In this document: in pieces, positions 1 to 6,764 of the stretch
Layout of the letters: every line of letters begins with the position of its first letter
How positions within the stretch are numbered: position 1 is the first letter of the stretch
Origin: Kiloniellaceae bacterium
Lineage (GTDB): Bacteria > Pseudomonadota > Alphaproteobacteria > Kiloniellales > Kiloniellaceae
DNA: 6,821 bases
Reading direction: 5' to 3'
NCBI GenBank assembly: GCA_021776145.1
Contig: JAJFGM010000816.1
Location: forward strand, 1 to 6,821
Position numbers and translations under genes: made by a program
The notes under the pieces: generated by a model
What the model saw: only the letters and a program-made list of their open reading frames with translations
Database searches by the model: none
What the model was told of the DNA's origin: nothing

Positions 1-369
1 GCCGTCGATGCGCTGGATGTCGTACTGGCGTTTGGCGACCTCCAGCTCGCGAACGATCTCGCGGCCATCGGGCAAGACAACACGCAGGTTGGCGTTGGCC
101 GCCGCGTCGCGGCCAAAACCGAAGAGGAATCGTCCGTTTTCGGAGACCCGCAAGGGGCGGCCGTCGAGCGTCGCTTCCGCGCCCGGCAAGGTCGTCGCAA
201 TGATCAGTCCGCCTTGCGTCAGCGGACCTTCCAATTCCAGACCCGGTTCGACCAGGTCCGATTGGGCCAGGCCCGATTGGCTGTGGGCCGGTCCAGTAAG
301 ACCCGCCGTCAGCAACAGCGAAACCGCAATCAGAATGCCAGCGCGGCGCCTTGCCAAAAGCTGTATCAC
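1..369 (-). CDS. Probable exported M23-family peptidoglycan metallopeptidase, N-terminal part (partial)
   Basis: Reading the minus strand from a GTG at 367-369 gives 123 codons with no stop, continuing past the left edge. Residues 1-31 look like a Sec signal peptide: a basic start (LARRR), a hydrophobic core (ILIAVSLLLTAG) and a probable cleavage site near PAHS-Q. The mature part carries LELEGPLTQGG, LPGAEATLDG, ENGRFLFGFGRD and VAKRQYDIQRIDG. From memory, this pattern is the beta-rich region before the catalytic domain in alphaproteobacterial M23 (LytM-type) peptidases, which cut peptidoglycan cross-links in the periplasm. The zinc-binding catalytic motifs would lie outside the window, so activity cannot be judged. 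The start codon shares bases with the xseA stop (GTGA), with an AGGGG about 8 bases upstream, which suggests translational coupling to xseA. The gene call is firm; the family assignment is good but not proven. Confidence 0.72.
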   Translation of the reverse strand, partial: MIQLLARRRAGILIAVSLLLTAGLTGPAHSQSGLAQSDLVEPGLELEGPLTQGGLIIATTLPGAEATLDGRPLRVSENGRFLFGFGRDAAANANLRVVLPDGREIVRELEVAKRQYDIQRIDG

Positions 370-1892
370 AGCAGCGACCCCTGCGAACCGTCATCGGGCT
401 TGCGCTTCGGTCGTGCCGGCGCGCGCGGCGCGGCACTCTTGGCGCCGCCGCCCGCTCCGACACCCACGGCGGCGGCATGACCATCGCCGAATTCGATGTC
501 GAGCGCCAATCCCGGCGTCACCGCGGCGGCACCGGCAACGAGCCCGTCGGGACCGCGCACGACGGCAAAGCCGCGTTGCAAGACATTTTGATAGGAGACG
601 CTGTCGAGCACACGCGCCAGAGCCTCGAGCTCGCCGCGCGCGTCGCCCAGCGCCCGGCCGCAGAAGTCACGCAACCGGCGGCCGGCGTCGAGACGCGCCA
701 AGTCCTCATCGGCACTTCGCAGAGCACGCCTGCCGACGCCGCCCAAACGGTCCGCCTCGGCGGCCAGGCGCTCCTTGGCGAAGTTGAGCTGCTGACGGGG
801 ATGCGGCAGCGCCGCCTGCAAGCGGCCAACCTCGGCGGTCAGCCCCTGCAAGTGGCTTTGCATAGCATTGGCCAAACGCTCGCCGCGCTCGTCGAGGCGC
901 TGGCTCATCTCTTCGATCAGGCGCTTGGGTTCCGGAAGTCCGCGTCCCAATCCCTCGACCAGGGTGCGGCGCTCGTCGAGCAGGCGGCCGCCGGCGGCCA
1001 GCATGCGGCGTTCGAGCTCGGCAAGTTCGGCCAGCAGGTCGCGGCGCACCGGCACCGCCATTTCCGCCGCCGCCGTCGGCGTCGGCGCGCGCCGGTCGGA
1101 AGCGAAATCGATAAGGGTCGTGTCGGTTTCGTGCCCCACCGCCGAGATCAGCGGGATCTCGCTGGCCGCCGCGGCGCGCACCACGACCTCTTCGTTGAAG
1201 GCCCAGAGATCTTCCAGTGAACCGCCGCCGCGAGCGACGATCAGGACATCGGGTCTGGGTGCCCCCGACGACTCCGCCGTGCCCAGGCGGTTGAACCCGG
1301 CGATGGCGGCGGCGATCTGCTCGGCGGCACCCTCGCCCTGCACCAGGACCGGCCAGACCAGCACGTGGCGCGGGAAACGGTCGGCCAGGCGGTGCAGGAT
1401 GTCGCGGATCACCGCCCCGGTCGGCGAGGTGACGACGCCGATCACCTGGGGCAGATAGGGCAGCGGGCGCTTGCGCTCGGCCGCGAACAGGCCCTCGGCC
1501 ATGAGTTTGCGGCGGCGGTCCTCGAGCAGCTTGAGCAGCGCCCCCTCGCCGGCCAACTCCATGGCGTCGATGACGATCTGGTACTTGGAGCGGCCGGGAT
1601 AGGAGGTAATACGGCCAGAGACGATGACTTCCATGCCGTCTTCCGGACGCAGGCCGAGCTTGCCGGCGACGCCGCGCCAGCAGACTCCGTCGAGCACCGC
1701 CTTATCGTCTTTCAGTGCCATGTAAAGATGGCCCGAGGCGGCGCGTTTGAAGCCCGAGATCTCGCCACGGATGCGCACCCGGTCAAAAGTGCTCTCCAGG
1801 GTGCGCTTGACAGCCTGGGAAACCTCGGAAACCGAGTATTCGGGGAGGTTGGTGCCGGCTGCGGGGGGGTCGGCGTCGGAAATATCAGTCAT
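366..1892 (-). CDS. xseA: Exodeoxyribonuclease VII large subunit
   Basis: This 508-residue protein is the catalytic large subunit of exonuclease VII. With several copies of the small subunit XseB it degrades single-stranded DNA from either end in the cytoplasm, in repair and recombination. Residues about 17-115 form the N-terminal OB-fold (EYSVSEVSQAVKRTLE, RIRGEISGFK, SGHLYMALKD). The nuclease domain follows from about 120, with VIGVVTSPTGAVIRDI (150-165), ARGGGSLEDLWAFNEE (220-235) and GHETDTTLIDFASDRRAPTP (253-272), all hallmark segments of the family. Residues about 283-430 are a long charged helical, probably coiled-coil, region. The conserved C-terminal piece VSYQNVLQRGFAVVRGPDG lies at 432-450. 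The last 30 or so residues are a low-complexity Gly/Ala/Pro/basic tail. Family members are usually about 400-530 residues, so it is full length. The ATG at 1890-1892 has GGA five bases upstream. It is divergent from purD, and xseB is not in the window. Confidence 0.96.
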   Translation of the reverse strand: MTDISDADPPAAGTNLPEYSVSEVSQAVKRTLESTFDRVRIRGEISGFKRAASGHLYMALKDDKAVLDGVCWRGVAGKLGLRPEDGMEVIVSGRITSYPGRSKYQIVIDAMELAGEGALLKLLEDRRRKLMAEGLFAAERKRPLPYLPQVIGVVTSPTGAVIRDILHRLADRFPRHVLVWPVLVQGEGAAEQIAAAIAGFNRLGTAESSGAPRPDVLIVARGGGSLEDLWAFNEEVVVRAAAASEIPLISAVGHETDTTLIDFASDRRAPTPTAAAEMAVPVRRDLLAELAELERRMLAAGGRLLDERRTLVEGLGRGLPEPKRLIEEMSQRLDERGERLANAMQSHLQGLTAEVGRLQAALPHPRQQLNFAKERLAAEADRLGGVGRRALRSADEDLARLDAGRRLRDFCGRALGDARGELEALARVLDSVSYQNVLQRGFAVVRGPDGLVAGAAAVTPGLALDIEFGDGHAAAVGVGAGGGAKSAAPRAPARPKRKPDDGSQGSLL

Positions 1893-2000
1893 CGAATCCG
1901 CATCCTATGCTAAAAGGCGCGCGCGTGGGAGAGCGCTATACGCGCTGAGCCATCGCGCCGGCAAGACCGGTGCCGCCCAACGCTGAAAGGAAAAGGCGGA
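1893..2000. promoter_or_regulatory. Divergent intergenic region between xseA and purD
   Basis: These 108 bases must hold the promoters of both xseA (minus) and purD (plus), because the two genes point away from each other. I see no convincing -35/-10 pair in either direction. A perfect five-base inverted repeat, AGCGC-TATAC-GCGCT, lies at 1932-1946. An AT-richer patch with TTTTAG on the minus strand lies at about 1907-1915. On the plus strand, purine-rich AAAGG (1986-1990) and AAGGCGGA (1993-2000) precede the purD ATG and can serve as its ribosome binding site. A PurR-type operator is not evident. Confidence 0.5.
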
Positions 2001-3281
2001 ATGAGGATTCTGGTGATTGGCGGCGGCGGCCGCGAGCACGCGCTGTGCTGGTCCATCGCCAAGTCGCCGCTGTGCAACGCGCTCTATTGCGCGCCGGGCA
2101 ATGCCGGCATCGCCGAGGACGCCACCTGTGTCGACATCGCCGCCGAGGACAGCGAAGGCGTCATCGCCTTTTGCAAGGAAAAGGCCATCGAATATGTCGT
2201 CGTTGGCCCGGAGGCGCCGCTGGTGTTGGGCATGGTCGATCGCCTCGAAGCCGCCGGCATCGCAGCCTTCGGACCCAGCGCCACCGCGGCGCAATTGGAA
2301 GGCTCGAAAGGCTTCACCAAGGACCTCTGCCGGAAGTACGGCATCCCAACCGCGGCCTATGGCCGCTTCCGCGACGCCGCGGCCGCCAAGGCCTATGTGC
2401 GCGAACAGGGTGCCCCCATCGTCGTCAAGGCCGACGGCCTGGCGGCCGGCAAGGGCGTGACCGTCGCCATGAGCGAAGCCGAGGCGCTTGCCGCCATTGA
2501 TGTCGCCATGACCGATGCGGCTTTCGGTGCCGCGGGGGCGGAACTCGTCGTCGAAGCCTATCTCGAAGGCGAGGAAGCCAGTTTTTTTGCCCTGGTCGAC
2601 GGCGAGACCGCGCTGCCGCTGGTCTCGGCCCAGGACCACAAGCGGGCTTACGATGGCGACCTGGGACCCAACACCGGTGGTATGGGCGCCTATTCGCCAG
2701 CACCGGTGATGACCGAGGCGCTGACGGCGGAGGTGATGCGCAGCATCATCGAGCCGACGGTCGCCGGCCTCAAGGCCGAAGGCACCCCCTTCAGGGGCGT
2801 GCTCTACGCCGGACTGATGATCGACGCGGCGGGACGTCCACAGCTCATCGAATACAATGTGCGCTTCGGCGACCCTGAGTGCCAAGCGATCCTCATGCGC
2901 CTAGAGTCCGACCTGCTGCCGGTGCTCATGGCAACCAGCGACGGTACGCTGTCCAACTTCGACCTGAGCTGGCGAGACGACGCCGCCCTTTCGGTGGTCA
3001 TGGCCGCCAACGGCTATCCCGGTGCTTACGAGAAAGGCACGCGGATCGGCGGCTTACGGGAGGCCGACAGCGCCGGCGTCAAGGTCTTCCACGCCGGCAC
3101 CAAGCACGGCGCCGACGGCACCCTCCTGGCCAATGGCGGCCGCGTGCTCGGCGTCACCGCCCTGGCCCCCAGCATCGCCCAAGCCCAGGCGCGCGCCTAT
3201 GCCGCGGTCGACCGCATCGATTGGCCGCAAGGCTTCTGCCGCCGCGACATAGGCTGGCGCGCCGTCAAGCGTGGAAACTAG
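2001..3281 (+). CDS. purD: Phosphoribosylamine--glycine ligase (GAR synthetase)
   Basis: This 426-residue enzyme catalyses the second step of de novo purine synthesis in the cytoplasm: ATP-dependent joining of glycine to 5-phosphoribosylamine to give glycinamide ribonucleotide. The N-terminal domain begins with the glycine-rich loop ILVIGGGGREHAL (3-15) and has VVVGPEAPLVLG (66-77). The ATP-grasp domain shows GSKGFTKDLC (101-110), IVVKADGLAAGKGV (140-153), the GARS signature QDHKRAYDGDLGPNTGGMGA (211-230) and the metal/ATP-binding EYNVRFGDPECQ (284-295). The C-terminal domain has VVMAANGYPGAYEKG (332-346), VFHAGTK (362-368) and NGGRVLGVTA (378-387). The length is typical for a monofunctional bacterial PurD, and all key motifs are intact. 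The ATG has a purine-rich ribosome binding site just upstream. A small unassigned gene follows after 30 bases, probably in the same transcript. Confidence 0.97.
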   Translation: MRILVIGGGGREHALCWSIAKSPLCNALYCAPGNAGIAEDATCVDIAAEDSEGVIAFCKEKAIEYVVVGPEAPLVLGMVDRLEAAGIAAFGPSATAAQLEGSKGFTKDLCRKYGIPTAAYGRFRDAAAAKAYVREQGAPIVVKADGLAAGKGVTVAMSEAEALAAIDVAMTDAAFGAAGAELVVEAYLEGEEASFFALVDGETALPLVSAQDHKRAYDGDLGPNTGGMGAYSPAPVMTEALTAEVMRSIIEPTVAGLKAEGTPFRGVLYAGLMIDAAGRPQLIEYNVRFGDPECQAILMRLESDLLPVLMATSDGTLSNFDLSWRDDAALSVVMAANGYPGAYEKGTRIGGLREADSAGVKVFHAGTKHGADGTLLANGGRVLGVTALAPSIAQAQARAYAAVDRIDWPQGFCRRDIGWRAVKRGN

Positions 3282-3299
3282 TGGCTCGACACAGGAGTT

Positions 3300-3304
3300 A
3301 GGAG
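3300..3304 (+). promoter_or_regulatory. Ribosome binding site of the gene after purD
   Basis: AGGAG lies seven bases before the ATG at 3312. A second AGGAG sits at 3293-3297. The good spacing supports this ATG and the reality of the short gene, and no separate promoter is evident in the 30 bases after the purD stop. Confidence 0.6.
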
Positions 3305-3311
3305 ATCCGGC

Positions 3312-3665
3312 ATGGCCGTGGAAGTGCGCTTCATTCTCTTCTCCATGAAGGAGATCACGCAGGCCCTGGTGGCCCATTTGAGGAAGGCCGGCAAGCCGCT
3401 GCCGGTCGGCTCGGTCCGCCGCGTCTCCCTTGCGGCGGCGCCGACCCTGAACGTTGCTATCGACCTGGTGCCCGACAAAGAAGGCGAGGCGGTGCGGATG
3501 ACCGTCAAGGAAGGCGAACTGATCGCCATGATCATCGCCTTTTGCATCGATCAGCACATCCCCTTGCCGCGCGATGGCGCCAAGAGCCTGCGGCTGGTTG
3601 AGAACGAGTTCTACCTGGTCGTTGCCCTGGGCGCGAGCGAGGAGCATATGAAAATTTTCAAGTAG
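3312..3665 (+). CDS. Uncharacterised 117-residue protein downstream of purD
   Basis: I do not recognise this family. The protein has no signal peptide, and the only notably apolar run is short (LIAMIIAF, about 75-82), so it is probably cytoplasmic. Its predicted character is mixed alpha/beta: a strand-like start (VEVRFILFS), a helix with KEITQALVAHLRKAG, two strand-like stretches (LNVAIDLVPD and EAVRMTVKEG), a helix (ELIAMIIAFCIDQ), a short IPLPRDGAKSL segment and a final strand (ENEFYLVVALG). The composition and GC-rich third codon positions match the neighbours, and an AGGAG precedes the start at proper spacing, so I take it as a real gene. It lies 30 bases after purD and probably shares its transcript. 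It ends just before a terminator and faces the chemoreceptor gene. No function can be inferred from position alone. Confidence 0.8.
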   Translation: MAVEVRFILFSMKEITQALVAHLRKAGKPLPVGSVRRVSLAAAPTLNVAIDLVPDKEGEAVRMTVKEGELIAMIIAFCIDQHIPLPRDGAKSLRLVENEFYLVVALGASEEHMKIFK

Positions 3666-3698
3666 GCGCGCCGGCTGCTTCGCTTGGCCGGGCAAACG

Positions 3699-3730
3699 AA
3701 AAAGGCCGCGGGGCAAGGCGCCCCGCGGCC
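3699..3730 (-). terminator. Intrinsic terminator of the intact chemoreceptor gene, between convergent genes
   Basis: There is a perfect 11-base inverted repeat: GGCCGCGGGGC at 3704-3714, a five-base loop, and GCCCCGCGGCC at 3720-3730. On the minus strand it is followed by five T (A tract at 3699-3703), a classic rho-independent terminator 30 bases after the receptor stop codon. On the plus strand it is followed only by ACTTTCTT, so it may also stop transcription from purD and the 117-residue gene, but less well. Confidence 0.88.
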
Positions 3731-3760
3731 ACTTTCTTGGCGTAAAGTCGACCGCCGATA

Positions 3761-5779
3761 CTACGCGGCGCGCACCTTTTGGATAAAGCTGTCGACTTCG
3801 GTGCGTAGCACCTCGGACTGCTGCGACAGCTCGCCGGCGGCCTGAAGCACTTCGTTGGCCGAGGTTCCGGTTTGCGTCGCCGCCTGGGTGACGCCAGCGA
3901 TGTTACTGTTGACCTCCTGCGTGCCGCTGGCGGCCTCCTGGACGTTGCGCGAGATCTCCTGTGTCGCGGCGCCCTGTTCCTCGACGGCGGCGGCGACACC
4001 ACTGGCAATTTGATTGATCTCGCCGATGGTGGTGGCGATTTCGGTGATGGCCTTGGCCGACTCCGTCGTCGCACTCTGGATGCCGCCGATCTGGCTGGAG
4101 ATCTCTTCCGTCGCCTTGGCGGTCTGGGTGGCCAGTGACTTGACCTCCGAGGCCACGACGGCAAAGCCCTTGCCGGCTTCGCCGGCACGCGCCGCCTCGA
4201 TGGTGGCGTTGAGGGCCAGCAGGTTGGTCTGTTCGGCGATGTCGGAGATCAGTTTCACGACTTCGCCGATCCTGTTCGCCGCCTCGACCAGGCCGGAGAC
4301 CTGATCCGTCGTCTTTTGCGCCTGCTCGGCGGCGCCGCTGGCGATCTGCGAGGAGTGCTGGACCTGACCGCTGATCTCGGAGATCGAGGCAGAAAGTTCC
4401 TCGGCGGCCGAAGCCACGGTCTGGACGTTGTTGGTCGCCTGGTCCGACGCGGCGGCGGCGGCGGTCGACTGCTGACTCGTCTGCTCGGCGGTGGCCGACA
4501 TCGACTGCGCCGTCGCCTGCATTTCCGTCGCGGCCGAAGAAACCATATCGACGACGCCCTTGACACTGGACTCGAAGCCATCGGCAAGCTCGTTCATGGC
4601 GCGCGTCTTTTCCTCCGTGGCGCGTTTTTCGTTCTCGACCTGCTCCGCCTCGAGGCGTTTCATTTCAATGGCGTTTTCCTTGAAGACCTGGACGGCGGCG
4701 GCCATCTGACCGATTTCGTCGCCGCGATCACGGGCAGGAATCTCTAATTCGTGATTGCCCTCCGCCAAACGCTGCATGGCGTCGGTCATGGACTGGATCG
4801 GCTTGGATAGGCCGCGTCCGATCAACCACGCCATTCCGATCGCGATCACGATGGCAATACCGTTGGCGATGATCGTCAGGGTCTCGCCCGAAGAAATCTC
4901 GGCCTGGGTCTCCTCGCCGATCCTCACTTCATCCTCGACCGCGCTCGCCTTGATTTCGGCGGCCATCGTGCCGATTTCCTCGCCGAGGACCGATATGGTC
5001 TCGTCGCGGATCTGATTGCGCTCCAGAATGACCTGGCCGATCGCCGCGGCAGCTGCCTGGTAGGCCTCGAGCTGCGGCACGATCTCGTGGAGGACTTCCC
5101 GCCGGCTCGGATTCTCGACGCTTTCCTCCAGCCTCGTCGTCGCGGCTTCCGCCTTCAACAGCTCCGCGTCGACACGCGCCAGATCGGACTCGCTGTTGGT
5201 CAAGAGGAACTTGGCCACATAGAGTCGGCCCAGCATCAGGCTTTCCTGCACCAACGCCGCGTCGTAAGCCGTTTGCACATCGCCGTCGTCCGCCGCCGAT
5301 TGGGCAATTTCCGTCAGACCCTTGCGGACTTGCGGACCGATGACGTCCAGCTGTGTTGTCACCAGGCGGTCGCGTTCGGCATAGAGCTCGATCACCCGCT
5401 GCAGACCGGCTTCATAGGCGTGGATGTCCTCGGCAATTTTTTCAATACGCTCGGCACGGTAGGGTTTTTTGATCTCCTCGCGGGCCAACTCGGTGCCGGC
5501 CTTGACCTCACCGAGAAACCTGTTGGTCGCCGCCAAGTCATGTTCCGAACGCGTCACCAAGTATTCGCGCGTATTGAGCAGGGTCTTCGCCATGTCGGCG
5601 TTGATTTCCGATGCCAGCAGCGCATCGTTGGCCATGTCTTCGTAGTCATGGTACGACGCGCTGAAACTGAACATGGATACGACCGCGATCGCACCGGCGA
5701 TGGCCGCGACCGCGATTACGGCGCCAAAACCGGAAAATATCTGGCCGGCGATACCGAGTTTGGAGATCAATTTTTTCAT
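3761..5779 (-). CDS. Methyl-accepting chemotaxis protein with HBM-type sensor domain
   Basis: This 672-residue inner-membrane chemoreceptor senses a ligand in the periplasm and controls CheA/CheW. The order is a short basic N-terminus, TM1 (about 15-37), a periplasmic domain of about 260 residues, TM2 (about 301-321), HAMP (about 322-375, starting GRGLSKPIQSM) and the signalling domain (about 400-672). The periplasmic part is wholly helical and carries two related segments, LNTREYLVTRSEHDL (68-82) and GRLYVAKFLLTNSESDL (184-200). That fits the two-module HBM fold known from the TCA-intermediate receptor McpS, but its ligand cannot be read from sequence. The hairpin tip is canonical, with DIAEQTNLLALNATIEAARA (513-532) and GKGFAVVASEVKSLA (536-550). 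It ends KVRAA, with no CheR/CheB-binding pentapeptide such as NWETF. The ATG at 5777-5779 is preferred because AGGAAG lies nine bases upstream. An upstream in-frame ATG (5795-5797) would add six residues but has no ribosome binding site. Confidence 0.95.
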   Translation of the reverse strand: MKKLISKLGIAGQIFSGFGAVIAVAAIAGAIAVVSMFSFSASYHDYEDMANDALLASEINADMAKTLLNTREYLVTRSEHDLAATNRFLGEVKAGTELAREEIKKPYRAERIEKIAEDIHAYEAGLQRVIELYAERDRLVTTQLDVIGPQVRKGLTEIAQSAADDGDVQTAYDAALVQESLMLGRLYVAKFLLTNSESDLARVDAELLKAEAATTRLEESVENPSRREVLHEIVPQLEAYQAAAAAIGQVILERNQIRDETISVLGEEIGTMAAEIKASAVEDEVRIGEETQAEISSGETLTIIANGIAIVIAIGMAWLIGRGLSKPIQSMTDAMQRLAEGNHELEIPARDRGDEIGQMAAAVQVFKENAIEMKRLEAEQVENEKRATEEKTRAMNELADGFESSVKGVVDMVSSAATEMQATAQSMSATAEQTSQQSTAAAAASDQATNNVQTVASAAEELSASISEISGQVQHSSQIASGAAEQAQKTTDQVSGLVEAANRIGEVVKLISDIAEQTNLLALNATIEAARAGEAGKGFAVVASEVKSLATQTAKATEEISSQIGGIQSATTESAKAITEIATTIGEINQIASGVAAAVEEQGAATQEISRNVQEAASGTQEVNSNIAGVTQAATQTGTSANEVLQAAGELSQQSEVLRTEVDSFIQKVRAA

Positions 5780-5788
5780 AACCGGGGT

Positions 5789-5794
5789 CTTCCT
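5789..5794 (-). promoter_or_regulatory. Ribosome binding site that decides the chemoreceptor start
   Basis: On the minus strand, AGGAAG lies nine bases before the ATG at 5777-5779. It overlaps codons 2 and 3 of the longer reading frame that would start at 5797, whose own upstream sequence (CTGCGTTTGA) has no Shine-Dalgarno match. The shorter start is therefore favoured. Confidence 0.6.
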
Positions 5795-5797
5795 CAT

Positions 5798-5968
5798 TCA
5801 AACGCAGAAGTTGGTCTGTCCAACCAATCATGTGCTGGAAGGAAGGATATTTAGCGTGAAACCATAAAAAACAGATTAAATTTTTCTACCATCTAGTTAC
5901 ATTAGAAAAATATCATGTAAATTTCCCTCCGCATCAAAATTTTGTTGGATGTTACAGTTGAATATCTA
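5798..5968 (-). promoter_or_regulatory. AT-rich upstream region of the chemoreceptor gene, probable promoter
   Basis: About 5850-5960 is strongly AT-rich, unlike the rest of the window, and lies just upstream of the receptor. It holds a dyad, TTACAT-N12-ATGTAA (5897-5920), a perfect palindrome, CAAAATTTTG (5935-5944), and a leader hairpin, GTTGG-N5-CCAAC (5810-5824). A weak sigma-70-like candidate on the minus strand is TTGATG, 17 bases, then GATATT. I see no good sigma-28 (flagellar class) or sigma-54 promoter. That this region drives the receptor is inferred from position and composition. Confidence 0.5.
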
Positions 5969-6093
5969 GACCTCCAGTCAATCTCAGGGCGGCTCGGGCC
6001 TCTTGCGTAGCTCTCCGGTCGCGGCTCAATGGGTCGAGGTTGCAGCACTGTGCGCGGCGCGATCGCTTGGAACGACCCTTGGCTTCCGATCGA
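5969..6093. other. Non-coding stretch between the receptor promoter and the receptor fossil
   Basis: These bases return to the high GC of the window. I find no convincing gene, repeat or hairpin in them. Short open frames exist but show no recognisable protein character. It may be further decayed sequence downstream of the fossil receptor. Confidence 0.4.
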
Positions 6094-6620
6094 TCACGTA
6101 AACCCGCTCATGGATCGGGCGGCGCGCCGCTTTTCGATGAAGGTGTCGACTTCGCCACGCCGGATCTCGGACAGCTCGCCGACGTCCCGATTTACGCCGC
6201 CGCGCCCGATTCCTCGACGCGGACGGCAACGCCGACAGCGATCTGATTGATCTCGCCGATGGTGGTGGCAACTTCGGTAATGAACCGCGCGGCCTCGATG
6301 GTGGCGTTGCGGGCAAGTAGGATGGTTTATTCAGCGATGTCGGAAATCAGATTTACCACCTCGCCAAACCTCTTTGCCGCCTCGACCAGGCCAGTGTCGG
6401 CGAACTTGACTCGGATTCCGACGGTCCGGCCTCCGGCATCCCTTACCGGCGCGGCAAAAGTCGGGACGTAGCCGTCGTCATGTTAGAAGCTATCGACCGC
6501 GGGGTCGCGGTTTGCTTGTTCGACGACCGTCCCGCTTAAACTGTTGCTGCCAGGGAGAAAATCGCCCACCAGCAGCGATGCGTTGAGACCGAAGGCCTGA
6601 ACGTTGCCATGGCGATTTCC
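6094..6620 (-). pseudogene. Decayed methyl-accepting chemotaxis protein (sensor and signalling fragments)
   Basis: One minus-strand frame from 6620 to 6192 reads as receptor pieces with internal stops. First come sensor-like fragments, GNVQAFGLNASLLVGDF, then EQANRDPAVDSF and a stop (6483-6485), then DDGYVPTFAAPVRDAGGR. The latter resembles the periplasmic Cache-like sensor of many proteobacterial receptors. This runs directly into signalling-domain sequence, GLVEAAKRFGEVVNLISDIAE, a stop (6327-6329), then TILLARNATIEAAR, so TM2 and HAMP are missing. Next comes FITEVATTIGEINQIAVGVA, then EESGAAA and a stop (6192-6194). Compared with the intact receptor, about 45 residues, including the GKGFAVVASEV tip, are lost between EAAR and ITE. 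After a further deletion and frame change, the C-terminus appears as GELSEIRRGEVDTFIEKRRAA. Its normal stop is lost and the frame ends at 6094-6096. The gene cannot make a working receptor. The sensor family call is the least certain part. Confidence 0.85.
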
Positions 6621-6647
6621 TCGTCGGCCCTAAAGGGGCGGTGAGCA

Positions 6648-6694
6648 AAAAAGCAAAAAAATGACCGCGGGACGGATTGTCCCACGGCCATTTT
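6648..6694 (-). terminator. Intrinsic terminator of the edge chemoreceptor gene
   Basis: On the minus strand, CCGTGGGAC (6679-6687), a five-base loop and GTCCCGCGG (6665-6673) form a nine-pair stem with one G-U wobble. After one mismatch, the stem extends by an A/T-rich part (CATTTT/AAAATG). T tracts follow: six T at 6655-6660 and six at 6648-6653. The wobble pair would be a C/A mismatch in plus-strand RNA, so the structure favours minus-strand use. It lies about 70 bases after the stop of the edge receptor. Confidence 0.82.
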
Positions 6695-6717
6695 CCTTGG
6701 CCACCACTTTTCCCGGC

Positions 6718-6749
6718 GGCCCTTTCTCGGAGGCCCTTTCTCGAAGGCC
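6718..6749. repeat. Short tandem repeat, 14-base unit
   Basis: GGCCCTTTCTCGGA (6718-6731) is followed directly by GGCCCTTTCTCGAA (6732-6745) and by GGCC (6746-6749), so there are about 2.3 copies with one difference. It sits in the untranslated stretch between the edge receptor stop and its terminator. It probably reflects slippage, and no role is evident. Confidence 0.6.
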
Positions 6750-6764
6750 GGTGTCGCTGGTGCG

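Noticed and set aside
8..787. Long plus-strand open frame of 259 codons
   Set aside because: It runs antisense to the metallopeptidase start and xseA. Its protein is arginine- and alanine-rich with no recognisable motif, as expected from a GC-rich shadow frame.
1905..2885. Minus-strand open frame of 326 codons over purD
   Set aside because: It is antisense to a fully conserved purD and has no family motif. Long antisense frames are common in GC-rich genes.
4755..5854. Plus-strand open frames opposite the receptor
   Set aside because: They are antisense to an intact receptor with well-conserved domains. They have no ribosome binding sites or motifs of note.
5850..5960. AT-rich stretch as a replication origin or attachment site
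   Set aside because: There are no DnaA-box cluster, iterons, integrase gene or tRNA nearby. A promoter role upstream of the receptor is simpler.
6026..6316. Minus-strand open frame of 96 codons in the fossil region
   Set aside because: It is rich in Arg, Pro and Ser with no motif, while another frame on the same strand gives clear receptor sequence. It is a shadow frame across the pseudogene.
6094..6620. Fossil explained as an insertion element or phage remnant
   Set aside because: I see no terminal inverted repeats, target duplication or transposase sequence. The translated fragments match chemoreceptor segments.
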